A DNA stretch of 64,000 nt, taken from positions 107,563 through 171,562 of the forward strand of contig CACRXP010000309.1 of NCBI GenBank assembly GCA_902702965.1, in the 5' to 3' direction. The notes beneath the pieces are model-generated. The model was not told the DNA's origin and searched no databases. It saw only the letters and a list, made by a program, of their open reading frames with translations. This document shows, piece by piece, positions 10,861 to 22,480 of the stretch (positions are counted from its first letter, which is position 1; the number at the start of each line of letters is the position of its first letter). The DNA comes from Spirometra erinaceieuropaei. Its lineage: Eukaryota; Platyhelminthes; Cestoda; Diphyllobothriidea; Diphyllobothriidae. The position numbers and the translations under genes are program-made.

Positions 10861-13800
10861 AGAAAGGAACACTTTTATTTGAGTGGGGACAGTTTGAAAG
10901 AGGAAAAACTCAAGTGCAAATGATGACATTGTGATCGTGTATGCGGAACATTTTGCAGGGAAGGCAGATGCGACGCAAAGAATACGAAAGTGCAGAAGAA
11001 AAAGAAACAGTCAAGAGGAATTGGCAACGCCTAGCCAAGGTCGTTCGCCACGGTGGGCAAAAAAATGATGGAAGGTAAGGGAAAGGATCCGCAGGCAGTC
11101 AAGGAAACATGTAGGCCAATAAAGAAGCATTGGAAATAAGGCAAGTGCATGATGCTGCGTTTTTGTGAGTTGTTCTATAATAATGCTTATGAAAATATGG
11201 ATAAATTTCAGGCCGAAAGCCAACACGTTAAGGTGCACAAGCAAAGCAGAACGCAATTCCAACCCATAAACAAGGTCGCGCACCTGCACGTTATCTAATT
11301 TGCCTACTGTATATACTGCATTAATTAAATTTCCTTGAGAACATCAACGACTTTCCTCCTGTGCCTTTGGCGCAGCACTAACTGGTTTAGGAAAGAAGGA
11401 GAGAGCCAGCAGAATGGGTGGGGGGTGAAAGTGCACTGAGGGTTTGATTTAAACGTCGTCGCTCTCGCACAGAGCCTAGCCACCCGCTGGATTAGGAGAA
11501 GAGGAAGGGGCAAACAGAACGGGAACGGGGTGCAAGTGCGTTTAGCACCTGCTCTGAACTCTGCCTTTGACGTGCTCAATAAATTAATTTAACACATACC
11601 TCAATAGTGCCTTTTCAAAATATATCATTTCAACATAACCACGCCTACTCAAAACAATTCAGTAAGTCAACAGCGTGATACTCCTCAAGTGCGGCTGTAG
11701 GACCAAACCTTACCAAAATTTTAAATGGTACTTTCAAATTACGCGTATTCCTCTTTTTCTAGATTGTGCCATGCACATCGACTATAAAACCCGAGCTTTG
11801 GATCAGCATGAGAGACAGTTTATTTGCTGGAGCTTGCACACAGATCCTCTAGGCGGTCTTTTATGGTAAGAAATATCCACAAGCCAAGTGGTCATCCGCT
11901 CAAACTAGTCGATTAACCCCGACTCAGATGCCTGTGATTAGTGGATCGGACTTTGCAGTACTTCTCGAAATTGTGGCTTGGTTGTGACACTCGGCTTGAC
12001 TACATAGCGGTTGGTATGCTAACGCCAGTTCTAGTCGACTGGTTAGCTATGCTTGACTCGAGTCCTACGTCTCAATCATCTCATTCGTCATAATGCTTGG
12101 GAATCGTTCAACTGTCGGCATGGCAGCAAACCCAGGAGGGATTTTGCTCCAGACAGTGAATAGCCATGAACAGTAGTGCGACCTCTCTTCATCCTCCAAG
12201 TTTTGTTGAATTTGAATTGTATAATCGTCGGCACACTCAGTGCGAAGAATGTGATAAACGACTCTCGACCGCTCTCCTGGGCTTAGTCGGTATCTGATGC
12301 GCATTATGATCACTGGTCGGTGTGTCGCGCCCATATTTTAGCTGTGGACACGGCTTTAACTTAGGGTACTATATGCCACGCTCGTGGTCTTGTTCCATTA
12401 CTTGCCTCATTATGGTCGCATGCTTCCGGAGGGCACGATGATATCTGATAATAAAATTACTGAAGTGACCGTCTCTTCAAAATGATCACACAGATGGCAG
12501 ATCTGCTTCATATTTTCCTTCGGCATGCTATTTTGCGTGAGGGTTCTCCCATGCAGACCTTCACGCAGTCTTTCTTGTGCGCTAGCGGGCGGTAACTATG
12601 ACAGCCGAGGATTCTTATTCTGTTACTGACCTTTGCACATACGGTCGTTGTCAGTTCACCATCTGTTTCTTTTCAGACAACGACCTCAAACGTTGGGCAT
12701 TTCCGCCCTGACTCCCCCTCCGTTGTGAGCTTGGTATCAGGAAATACGGAGTTAAGTGCGCCAAAAAATACATTCTCATATTTGCTCATTACGACTACAA
12801 AAATGTCTTAAAATATTGATGTCCAATCACGGGTGTTTATCCCCCAAAGTCGGAGGTTTTTGCTTTCCTATTACCAGTCCTACATAGGTACAAAAATTAA
12901 AGGACTGATGGGATCCCCTTTAGTCTGTTTTCAGACTTTTCCAGAGAATGAGAACGCGTTCAATTTCAAAACCCAAACAATCGGGCAATGAACTTTGTTC
13001 TAAGGAGCTTTTGGTCACTGAATAGCGTACTTACTACGTCATATGCTAACTTCGGAGGAGTAGATTTGGGAAGCAAGGGCTCATCCAGTAAGGCTCTTTT
13101 TCATCATATTTCATTCGTTAGTCTTGTACATATGTCTGGCAGGAAATTTGAGGCTGTAATTGCAGCTCTTTATATGATTATTGCGAGGGGGTGGTAATCT
13201 GTGTCAAGTAATAGTTTGAACTAAACCTTAATGACGTTCTGCAATTTCCAGCGATAAAAGATCGTCAGATGATTATTTTCTAGACAATATGCTTGCAACC
13301 AATCTGTCACCCTCTTAATCTCTCTTAATCTCTTAATCTTATCGCAATGTCTTATAACGTGCGGACTTGACCAACCACCGCCTACACGTCTGCCCCTTGA
13401 CTGAGGGTTAGTCCTGTTTTTATTTGCCTGAAGGTTACTGACTTACGCTCCGCGAAACCTCGCAGACACGCATATGGACATGTGAACGATTTTACTTTGC
13501 TTCTCTAGGTATAGGCCGTTATCTGGACCAAATCTTTCGTGAGATAACATTCTAGGTGTGTTTCTTATCATGAATAACCTGACAGAAACGACGGAGCAAG
13601 TTCCAGGAGGTGGTCGGGTAGAAGGAGACGCGCTCGCCGAAACAAGAGTTTGATTGGCTTGATGCCTCGGATCCAAACTGGAATCCATAATCAGAAACAA
13701 GATGAGATAATGGGTGAAGTTCTGCACGGTCGCTGCAGTATTTTTTGGATGCAGTCGCTATGCCACTGCATGCCTAGCTCTCGCATTCATTGCAGATGGT

Positions 13801-16554
13801 TGTACGATGAGGATGCTCCTCCATGGTCCATCGTTACTTAGTTTGCGCAAGCAGTCGTTTTTATTGACTTTTCTGTTTCGCATCGATGCAACACCTTTGT
13901 ATTTTGGCATGTGATTATTTCATAAACGGTTCACTTCTAACGATCGTAGAAGTTCACAGTGCGATAGCATAAAGCCTCATGCTAGCGACCTCGGTCGGTA
14001 CCCAGTAGAATAGAGTAGCCGCGGCCTACTTAAAGAATGCGTTCTTGAGTGAATCACAAACCATCCTTCAAGACACACGTGAAAGTGTCAAACATGGTCT
14101 CAGCCATAAAGGAGGTCACATTTACAGATTCTTTGAAATTCCTCCACTGGCGCAGCTTTATTTATCTTAATTTATATGAAGCAGGCAAAGGAGAGTAAAA
14201 AAACCACGCCCCTTAAGTTCCTCCTTGTTATCTTATTTTTATCAGAAGCTTTCCGCGATAGGCTTCGTAGCTATTGTTCTTCTCCTGCTCGTGGTAAGAA
14301 TTATTCAAAACCACAGCGGTACGTAGATTTTAAAAAATGCAGTTTTCTCTGCACAATCGTTCCACTTGTCGATACAGCTTACATCATACACATGAAACAA
14401 CATATGGGAGTTGTGAAAATATTTCTACCAATAAAATCCACTTTTGATCAAAATAAATTTGTATTTCTCTTGAAATCGACTTCATTCTATTTAATTTAAA
14501 CAGCTTTCGCAGGAACTCGTTTTGTTGGGTTATGTCATTTGAACAAAACAAGACATCTACATAGGTTAGATTCCGGTCATATAGACCTCCTGACCAAACC
14601 TAATCAAGTTGTATGCACAATACGAGTTTATTTCGGTTATGGGAGACAATATTGCGCCTTATTTGGCCGATGTGGAGAGAATTAACTGCAGTTTGGAAAG
14701 ACAAGTGGACGATTTACTGACCGTGCTTTCGGTCAAGTGATCCGGTAGAGGCCACGCTTGCTCCAGGTCATGCTAATCAGTGAGCCGTGAGAACTGAGAA
14801 ACACTCAACGCGAACGCTGAGACTGACTGAGCAGGGGGTGTATGGGAGACAGCGACAGTCGGTTGATGGGGGAGGATGAGAACAACTTTGGTGCCAATCA
14901 GTGAGTTGAGCTTTGAGGACTGATCAAGGCCACGGAAGTTTGTCCGAGCTGGCAGTTCGTGACATTGGCACACAATCAAGTAATCACTAGCTGCCAAAAC
15001 TGTCCGCCAGACTAACGAGCAACAGCCAGCTGGCCGAGGAGCCAATTCCGCCAAAATCTACGATTGCGCCTCTTATACAACGAGTGAGAAAAGAGTGGAG
15101 CTTTACAGACGGCTACAAAGTACTCGGGCGTTGTGGAACCCAACAGCAATAAGTTTCAGTTTCAAATGAGCGAGGCGTCAGTGAGAGAACGTCAAAAAAC
15201 AAATCAGAAAGTTAAGCCGAAATTTTAGCTCAAGAGGAATTAATTGAAAGGCATAGATGGTGGTTGTCTCGATGAAAAATCAAGTATTGATGCAATTCAA
15301 AAGATCACACTGCGCGGAAGACAGTACTGATGCTATAGATATGAAAATCGAGAATCCGACGATCCATGCAAACTAATCGTGAGTTAAAATTATGCTGGCA
15401 TTTACAATGACGAGGGAAGGACGCTGCTATTCTGTGCCTTCAGCTGACGGTTTTGTCGACTTTGAAAATGTGGCACTTCTGAGTTCGAAAAAACCACTGG
15501 GTCGTATAGTTGTTCAGCACTACTATAATACGTTCGGAAATGGTAAACGGAAGCTGCTAGTTATTGGTACTAGATTAGATCGTACGCGCCTCAAGAAGCT
15601 TGTCCACTCTATACTATGCTAACTAGCAAGTATGGATATATTCGGATACTTTGTAGAAATAGCTTGTGCTGCTAGACTCGAAACGATGATAGAAGTTAGA
15701 AGAATTTCAGCTTGGATTTTCTGGGAATTTAGAATTTTGGAATATATTTTTCTTAATTCCGCACCCATTACTATCAATGTGCATGAAACTCACCACAAGT
15801 CTGGTGCCAACGTCGTGGAAAACCGCTAAATTCCGTATTCGAGCGGTTGAAGAAAATTTTGGCGTCAACTCCAGCAGTCAACTCAGTTAGCTTACTAACG
15901 AATACCAGCGCATCTATTTGCCTATCCATAGCAAGCAATAAGCACCAGAGCAATTAACAGCTGCTTTGGTCACTGAGGTTTTAAGAATTCAAGCTTACCT
16001 ATGCTAAAGATGACGAAAGCTAAAAAGACTGATTAAGAACTGGGACACTTCCAAAAATGAGAACTTGCACATGCTGACGAATGTCTCAGATATCGTGGTT
16101 AGTGTGTCGAATGTGGGAAATACATTGTGGCAAGCAGACAAGACTCTCAAAACATTAGGAATACAAAGGAGACGGTATGCTTAATACGGCCAAAAAGTCA
16201 GGAAAACTGCTGGTGAGTCAAGGCACCATCTCATGCAAGGAGCCGACAGAGATAGCCCCTTGTTTAAATTGTATGTAGTATAGCTCAGTGCCTGAGGCCG
16301 CCTGTCTTTAATTAAAATTTCGACAATTCTGTATAAAAGCGTACTTCACGATTGACGAAACAATATGTCGGCAGTTGAAGGCACCCAAATGGTCTTGTCG
16401 ATTTAGGGACTCATAGCTGAGGCGATCCTAAAACGGTTGCAGTCGCTGCTGTTCTGACATCTCAAACCGTAATGCAAGCCTCGGTATATGGACGAACTAA
16501 GCTGTAATTAAGCGTTAGGTGATGAGGTCTAAAGACCCTGTGCCGAGGCAGGAA
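10861..16554. other. Long stretch without recognisable gene
   Basis: Scattered open frames of 60-107 codons (for example 14176-14499 and 15392-15622) have no domain and no convincing splice partners. A small CTCTTAAT microrepeat occurs at 13310-13345. The 15392-15622 frame is clean for 76 codons but matches nothing I recognise. Confidence 0.5.
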
Positions 16555-17050
16555 GTGTCCTGAGTCGTTTACCGGATATAATGCAGTTTCGGACAAAACA
16601 ACCACGCCGGAAAAAACAGGAAGATTACTTCGAACACGGATGGCCGAACGGGCAGCAGCGATGAGGGGGAAAGACGCTGGCTGCAATTTATTTTGACGAG
16701 ACGCGTTCACAGCTTCGGGTTTGGCGAGGCCGAAATTCTAGCGACTGGCGACGAGCCGGTGAGCCTTTAGTTGCTTTAGTCCTGGTTCGCTGGCCTGCAT
16801 TTAATTAATAAGCGCAATGACGTTCACCTCCATATTATGTGCTGCAGTTTTGGCATGAACAAAATAAATAGACACGAAAGAAGGACGACGACCGACAATT
16901 CCGGCGGCATTAAGCAAAACTACCGAACAATCGCCACGCCAAGAATCAACGACCGTGATGAAATGATGACCATTAACGAATCAGGAACGGAGAGGCAAAC
17001 AAACACCGCATCAAATACGACCCACAGTGATAAAGTAAAGATATTGAGGT
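16555..17050 (+). pseudogene. PLE 3' remnant (GIY-YIG region)
   Basis: Nucleotide-level similarity to the 49.3-kb PLE fragment is clear. GTTTACCGGATATAATGCAG corresponds to GTTTACCGGATCTGGTACAG there, and GAGGCCGAAATTCTAGCGA corresponds to GAGGCCGAAATTCTCGCGA. Translation gives broken pieces such as FGEAEILATGDEPV and WFAGLHLINKRNDV, the C-terminal half of a GIY-YIG domain. Stops and frameshifts are numerous. It ends just before repeat module L1. Confidence 0.7.
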
Positions 17051-17059
17051 CGTCTTGAT

Positions 17060-17572
17060 ATTCTGTTCGTCACAACTATGACAATAAGCTTTAATTTATA
17101 GTTCACTAGGGACTGAAAGAAGTTCCGGCCACTACACCAGCCTTACAAATTCCTGTTTACCTTTCATTTTCGTCAGGAGCTGTAACTCAGACAGCTACAG
17201 GGGTCTTGTAGATGTGACGCGGTGGTGTTTAGGCGTCCACAACCATGTCTTAGCATGCGGTAGTTGTCAAAGGCGGTCAATCTGATGAGCTTTTGTGTTG
17301 CAAGCTTCCTTCGGGGTTTACCATACGGGTAGTTCTCTAATTATTGCTCGAGCAGTTTTTTCGCGACCGCCCTAACATTGCTTTGATTGTGAAACTTAAT
17401 CACGGCACAGAGTTAGCAATACGATATATAGAGGCAGGTGTTCCAGGTGCATGTACGAGTAAAGATGACTGGTTCGGCGCTGAAAGCTCTTGTTTATTTT
17501 TCTGAGCCTTTTAATTCGTGTGAGAGCCCATCGTCTGAGATAACAGCAGCAACAGAACAAACAACAGTTAAG
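17060..17572 (+). repeat. Repeat module L1
   Basis: About 510 bp, closely similar along its length to 41640-42148 (L2) in the same orientation. Shared phrases include ACTACACCAGCCTTA, TTTCATTTTCGTCAGGA and CAACCATGTCTT. Similarity stops where the PLE reading frame begins (17575). In the second copy it stops just before another PLE, there on the minus strand. No protein is recognisable in it. Confidence 0.8.
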
Positions 17573-17574
17573 GT

Positions 17575-18786
17575 GTGTATGAGGAGAGAGACAAACCCCT
17601 GAAGTCTGAGCATCTGCTCGAGCTTCTGCGATACTGTCTCAAGACCTATTTCACCTTCGGCGGACAAATGTACGAACAAATAAAAAGCACTCCTATGGGC
17701 TCCCCTATATCAGGCCTAATCGCTGAAGTAGTTCTTCAACGGGTAGAACATTTGGTGTTCACCAATTATCAACCAAAGTTCTGGGCCCGCTATGTCGATG
17801 ACACCTTCGTATTTGTCAAAACATCTGACATTGAACACCTAAAAGAAATATTGAACTCGGTTGACCCGGATATCCAATTTACGATGGAAGCAGAAACAAA
17901 CAACCAACTGCCTTTCCTTGACGTACTTGTGCGCCGGTGTACCACTGGACAGCTGCAGACTACAGTATTCCGAAAATCCACCGACACGGGACAGATCCTA
18001 CACTTCAACAGCAACCATCCTCTGTCTCACAAACGTAGTTGTGTCCGCACTCTATTCCAAAGAGTCGAAACACACTGCAGCACACCAGAAGATAAAAGGG
18101 CCGGACGATTGTACCTTGTGAACCTATTTGCAGCCAATGGTTATCCCAGGCATTTCATCGAGAGAAGCAGACGTTGGGCGCCCAGACAGCGGCCAAATGA
18201 GCAGCGACCCGAAGTCTGGAGGGCCATTCCTTATGTTAAAGGGGTCTCTGAAGCGGTCTCGCGACTGTTACATCCCACCAGAATAGGCATAGCCCATCCG
18301 CCACAAGCAACAATTCGACGTCGCCTAATGCAGCCTAAGGACCCATTGCTACCCGCTGAAATCTCAGCAGTCATCTACAAAATAACTTGCAATGAGGGCG
18401 ACTGCAACTATGTGGGCGAAACCGGGCGGAAGTTGCAAACTCGCCTACAGGAACACAAAGCGGCCACTCGGAGGTTAGACCCTAACTCTCAACTAGCAAC
18501 ACACGTTGGAGAAACGGGGCATACTTTTGACCTCCAGAGGGCTACCATCTTAGGCCGAGGCAACACAAAAACAGAACGGCTAACTTACGAGGCGTGGTTC
18601 TCCGATGCCCACTCTATCAACAGGCATCTGGACCTTCCTGAAGCTTACAAAGTCCTACGTCATCACAATCGTAAAGCTCAGGACCAAACAACCACACCGG
18701 ACTTAAGAAGGCCGCACGGAGATAGCCCGACGCTGAGTCTACTCGGTGAGGAAGAAGAAGAACCGCCAGACCAAGCGCCCGACTAA
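17575..18786 (+). CDS. Penelope-like element: reverse transcriptase + GIY-YIG endonuclease (5'-truncated)
   Basis: This is an uninterrupted frame of 403 codons. PLE proteins copy RNA with an RT related to telomerase and nick DNA with a GIY-YIG nuclease. Visible from the start are the RT motif TPMGSPISGLIAEVVLQ (residues 39-55), the catalytic YVDD (73-76, at 17791-17802) and QLPFLDVLV. The conserved arginine-rich connector follows, and then a GIY-YIG domain with VIY (266-268), YVG (279-281) and ETGRKLQTRLQEHK. The fingers and N-terminal domain are missing and the frame opens without an ATG, at the L1 junction, so it is a 5'-truncated copy. Intact motifs and lack of stops make it the youngest-looking element here. 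PLE identity is firm; activity of this copy is unlikely. Confidence 0.93.
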   Translation: MYEERDKPLKSEHLLELLRYCLKTYFTFGGQMYEQIKSTPMGSPISGLIAEVVLQRVEHLVFTNYQPKFWARYVDDTFVFVKTSDIEHLKEILNSVDPDIQFTMEAETNNQLPFLDVLVRRCTTGQLQTTVFRKSTDTGQILHFNSNHPLSHKRSCVRTLFQRVETHCSTPEDKRAGRLYLVNLFAANGYPRHFIERSRRWAPRQRPNEQRPEVWRAIPYVKGVSEAVSRLLHPTRIGIAHPPQATIRRRLMQPKDPLLPAEISAVIYKITCNEGDCNYVGETGRKLQTRLQEHKAATRRLDPNSQLATHVGETGHTFDLQRATILGRGNTKTERLTYEAWFSDAHSINRHLDLPEAYKVLRHHNRKAQDQTTTPDLRRPHGDSPTLSLLGEEEEEPPDQAPD

Positions 18787-19042
18787 AGTCCAATCAGTTC
18801 CCCTCGACGGAGTGGTGACTCACAAAGCACACAGGCAAAACGCCCGTCAACCATCTCCCGAGAGGCCGAGGCAGCGAGAGGAGAAAAAATCGATCAGCAT
18901 GAGGCCGGCCAGCACGACTGCCACTTTAAATTAAATTTCTGATCGATTAAGTGCATTTTACGCTTTGACAATGAAGGGCCGACCCAGCTCTTCGAAACGT
19001 CAGCACTAAAATAAACCTCTTCCGAAGAACCTGTCTTCGTCT
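18787..19042 (+). other. PLE 3' untranslated tail with hammerhead-like remnant
   Basis: This is the non-coding tail between the PLE stop and repeat module R1. At 18964-19001 it holds TTTGACAATGAAGGGC, a short loop, then GCTCTTCGAAACGTC. AAGGGC and GCTCTT can pair (one G-U), followed by the conserved CGAAAC of hammerhead ribozymes. The CTGATGA core is altered to TTGACAATGA, so this copy is probably inactive. Hammerhead motifs are known from PLE terminal repeats. Confidence 0.5.
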
Positions 19043-19930
19043 TCGATGTATTCACTTTACTGTTATGCAAAACTGCTTGACTGCTTCAATTTACCTAGTC
19101 GGACGTAACTTCAACAGATTTTATCATTTTGGTGATTCGTCATTCTAAAACACCAGTGTTGTTCCTCTTTCCCCGGAGAGCTTCACTGCGCTTGCTTGTT
19201 GAATACCCAACCCCAACTTTCACAGTCTGTAAGAGAACGATTTCATTAATCACTTGTGGAAGTATCGGTGGATGAGTTCATGTTTGGGCTAGCGCTGTGC
19301 AGTAAAACTACCCGTCTGGCTCGGCATGTATCCCATCAACGACACTCATGGTCTGCCAGAATAAGTTTCAGAATTATTTACGGGCAGTGTTCATAAAGAA
19401 AAACCGCTCAAGATTTCGACGACAAAGTCTTAAAGGTGCGACATGGAATGTTACATGTACTTCCATGTTTGTATTCTGCCAGATGACCGCGAACGCCATG
19501 TTGTCCACAAATATTTGCGGCGAAAATAGTAGATCCCCACCCAACAGTTATTTGTTATGGGGTTTTGTTAGTGAAAAAACTTCTGGATCGTGAAAAGCGC
19601 GCAAGAGTATCCAAAGATCGTCGCCAGAGACTTCCGTACCGGCAGAAATCCGCTGAAGACGCTTCAGCGATGTGGAAGCTTGTTGCAAATGGACGCATGG
19701 TTAATCCAAGAAGACTACTGATAGTTATGTAGGTGAGACATTCTAATTTGTCACTTCTGTGGAAAGAAGGCATGGCGGCATATATCCAATCCTGTCAAAC
19801 ATGCTGGCTCGACAGTCACGAGGAAGGAGATCCTGGACAGTCCTTTGAGCCGGTGATTTCGTATGAATTAATTTGTTGGTGTTGGAGCCACCCACTATTC
19901 GCACACCAACCGTCAGGACGCTCGTCAAAC
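19043..19930 (+). repeat. Repeat module R1
   Basis: About 890 bp, similar to 44880-45962 (R2) from TTCACTTTACTGTTA to CGCACACCAACCGTC, same orientation. R2 is longer because about 190 bp (roughly 45090-45300) are absent from R1 after TTAATCACTT-TGGAAGT. Within R1, 19547-19732 is open for 61 codons on the plus strand and also open on the minus strand. Both frames stay open in R2, but neither is a protein I recognise. Confidence 0.8.
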
Positions 19931-20789
19931 CCGCTAAGATCAAAAACATTTAATTGCCCCCTCAATGTGACCGTCTGCGTTGATTCCAGGTCAGATTTTG
20001 AAGATGAAACGAAATCTTCGTTCGTTCCTGTTCTATGGATTTGGTTCCGGCTCACAGTCGTCTTGAATCCTTATTCCAACTTGGAATAGAGATTTGTGGG
20101 AGGATTTAGCGCGCCCGATGCTGAGCTGGTCTATTATAACAACAAACTAATTCTTGAGCATGTAATCGTCCTGCGCCCGACGTCTGTGTTTGTCACAAGT
20201 TTTATATCGCCATTTGTAACGGAAAAACTGCGATATTGTTAATATCGTTGTCGTTGTCGTCGTCGTCGTCGTTTTTGTAGGGGTTTCCAGTTGTGTGTTT
20301 CACGTGCAGGTCGTACTAGGCCGTATCGTCTGTCTCATGCAGGTGATGACTACGAATAACGTCCACTAACTGGCAGCCAACTATCACCTATGGTTCTTCA
20401 AAAGCAGTCACTGCCTACCGTTTACACCCGTGGTAACCGCCTTCAACGGCGGGCTAAACCAAGTGAGGGTATCCTGTGTTGTTGTGTGTGTTCCCACACC
20501 CAATAACTCTGCTTTCATTACAATTCCCCCTTCCCCTCAACTTCAAAAGTCCTACTGAGTGGGCAGCATGCAATCAGGTCGCCCTTCCAATAAATCAATC
20601 CGTGAGCCATAGTGGAGTTCGGTGTTTTCTGAGATGTCTAAACAGCCCTGTTTAGGGATAGCATCTCCCTGACGGGAAAAGAGTTAGAAATGACAATCTA
20701 CACAACTACTGGGAAATTCCGCCGTCTACCAGTATACTGTGGCTGGTAAATGCAAAACCCGCAAACAAAACGCTGCGATGAACAACAAC
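19931..20789. other. Unannotated stretch, probable 5' UTR of the RTE-like element
   Basis: No open frame of note. A (GTC/GTT)n microsatellite lies at 20240-20276. From about 20300 on the sequence leads directly into the endonuclease region of the RTE-like element, so it may be its 5' leader, but nothing here proves it. Confidence 0.4.
20240..20276 (+). repeat. GTC/GTT trinucleotide microsatellite
   Basis: The run reads GTTGTCGTTGTCGTCGTCGTC and ends in GTTTTTG. It is imperfect but clearly a trinucleotide array. Confidence 0.8.
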
Positions 20790-22480
20790 CACCCTCGTCC
20801 CCTCCTGTCCGCTCACTCTGGCAGTCTAGTGTTCACTCCATGTTAGACAAATTGGAGTAGCAACCGACCGGAACGGAGAACGGTGCTTGTTACTTGAGAA
20901 CTGACGCACTATAAGGCGGACATCGCTGCCTTAAACGGGACCCTGTTCTTTAAACTGGGCCAGCCAGAGGAGACGGGTGCCGGTTACACCTTCCCCTGGA
21001 GCGACCGCCCAAAAGCAGAGCGACGCGAGACAGGCGTCACCTTTGCCATCCGGAAAGACATCGTGGGACGACTGCTTTGTCTGCCGCAGGCCACCAACGA
21101 CCGACTGGTGACCTTGCGTCCGCCTTTTTGGGAATATAAATTCGTCACTATCATCGGTGTTCATGCCCCTCTCCAATGACCAGCTCTGATGGGGCAAAAA
21201 AATAAATTCTACGAAGGCCTGCACGCGTTCATGGCGTCTGGACCAAAGACGGATAAACTGGTCGCCCTTGGCAATTTTAACACCCGCGCCGCGACAGGCC
21301 ACGCTGCCTGGAAGAGGGTGCTGGGGCTCCACGGTCGCGGCGCCTGTAACGAAAACAGACTCCATTTACAGTGGACCTGCTCAGAACAAAGTCTTCTGCT
21401 GACCTACACCTTCTTCAATCTTCCGGCACGAGAAAAGGCGACATCGATGCCCCCAGATCGCGGTGCTGATAGCTATTGGGCTACGTTCACATCCGGGGCG
21501 AGATTGACAGGACTAGGACGATCAGCGACGTCAATGGCTGGACAGATCACGGCTTCGTCGTCTCCAAGATGAAGACCCGAGGGCAATCTCGCGGGCGACC
21601 ACAAAGTAAGCGGTCACCAGGTAGGTTAAATACTGCCTCGTTTAATTTTGCTGTCCAGCGTCTCCATTCCAGCAATCAACCGACTCGACAACTGGAAGAC
21701 CTACGGGCTCCATATGAAAGTGCCTCCGTGTAGATTCAATGGTTCCAACTGCGCGACGTCATCCATTTATCCACCCTGAGTGTCCTCGAACGCGCACGTC
21801 GTCAACAACAGAAATGATTTCACGAAAACGACGTAGCCATCAGCAAGTTCCTCGCCGAAAAGAACAGGCTGCATAGAGCCTACACTGACCGCCCAACCGA
21901 TATAGACAAAACGGCCTTCCATCAAAGTCGCCGTCATCTGCAACAACGGTTGCGAGAAATGCACGACGCCTGGATGGCTCGCAAGGCCGAGGTGATCCAA
22001 AGGAATGCGGACTTCAATGAATCAAACAACTTTCTCGCAGCGATCAAGGTTATGTGTGGCCCTACGGCCATGTGGGCCGCCCCACTTCTCAGCACCGACG
22101 GAACAACTCCTCTAGCTGAGATGTCGTAGATTCTGAAGCGCTGGACCGGGTACTTCAGATGTGTCCTCAGCCGCTCATCAGCCATCTCCGCCGCCGCCAT
22201 CGACCGGCTCTCTTAAGTAGAAATCAACATCGACCTGGGTCTGCCGCCTTTCCTTCCAGAGACCATCTGCGCTCTGCAACAAATCTCCAGCGGGAAAGCA
22301 CTAGGTTCTGACGCAGGCTCAGCTGAAATCAAAAAACATGAAGACCGCCGACCAGTGAATCACATCAGGGCGCTTTTTTATGAGATGTGGAGCCAAGGGC
22401 AGGTTCCTCAGGATTGCAGGTACGCAACAATCGTCCATCCGGCAACCGTAGGTTGTGTGACCATACCCCGCAACCGGTAA
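20790..22480 (+). pseudogene. RTE-like non-LTR retrotransposon A, endonuclease half
   Basis: The plus-strand translation shows an apurinic-type endonuclease: ELTHYKADIAAL, GAGYTFPWSDRPKAERRETG, FAIRKDIVGRL, KNKFYEGLHAFMAS and LGNFNTRAATGHAAW. In the last of these the usual GDFN is GNFN. NGWTDHGFVVSKM (the DH pair) follows, near 21530. From 21780 the connector appears (LREMHDAWMARKAEV), then the start of the RT (LPPFLPETICALQQISSGKA at about 22240, GQVPQDCRYATIVH at about 22410). Stops at about 21178 and several frameshifts break it. Coding similarity stops near 22480 and resumes at about 24860, so the element is split. RTE-like is the best clade guess. Confidence 0.85.

Noticed and set aside
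17281..17310. CTGATGAGC in repeat module L1 resembling a hammerhead core
   Set aside because: A short stem (GCTT/AAGC) can form but no GAAAC follows, and the second module has CTGCTGAGC at the same place, so the match looks accidental.
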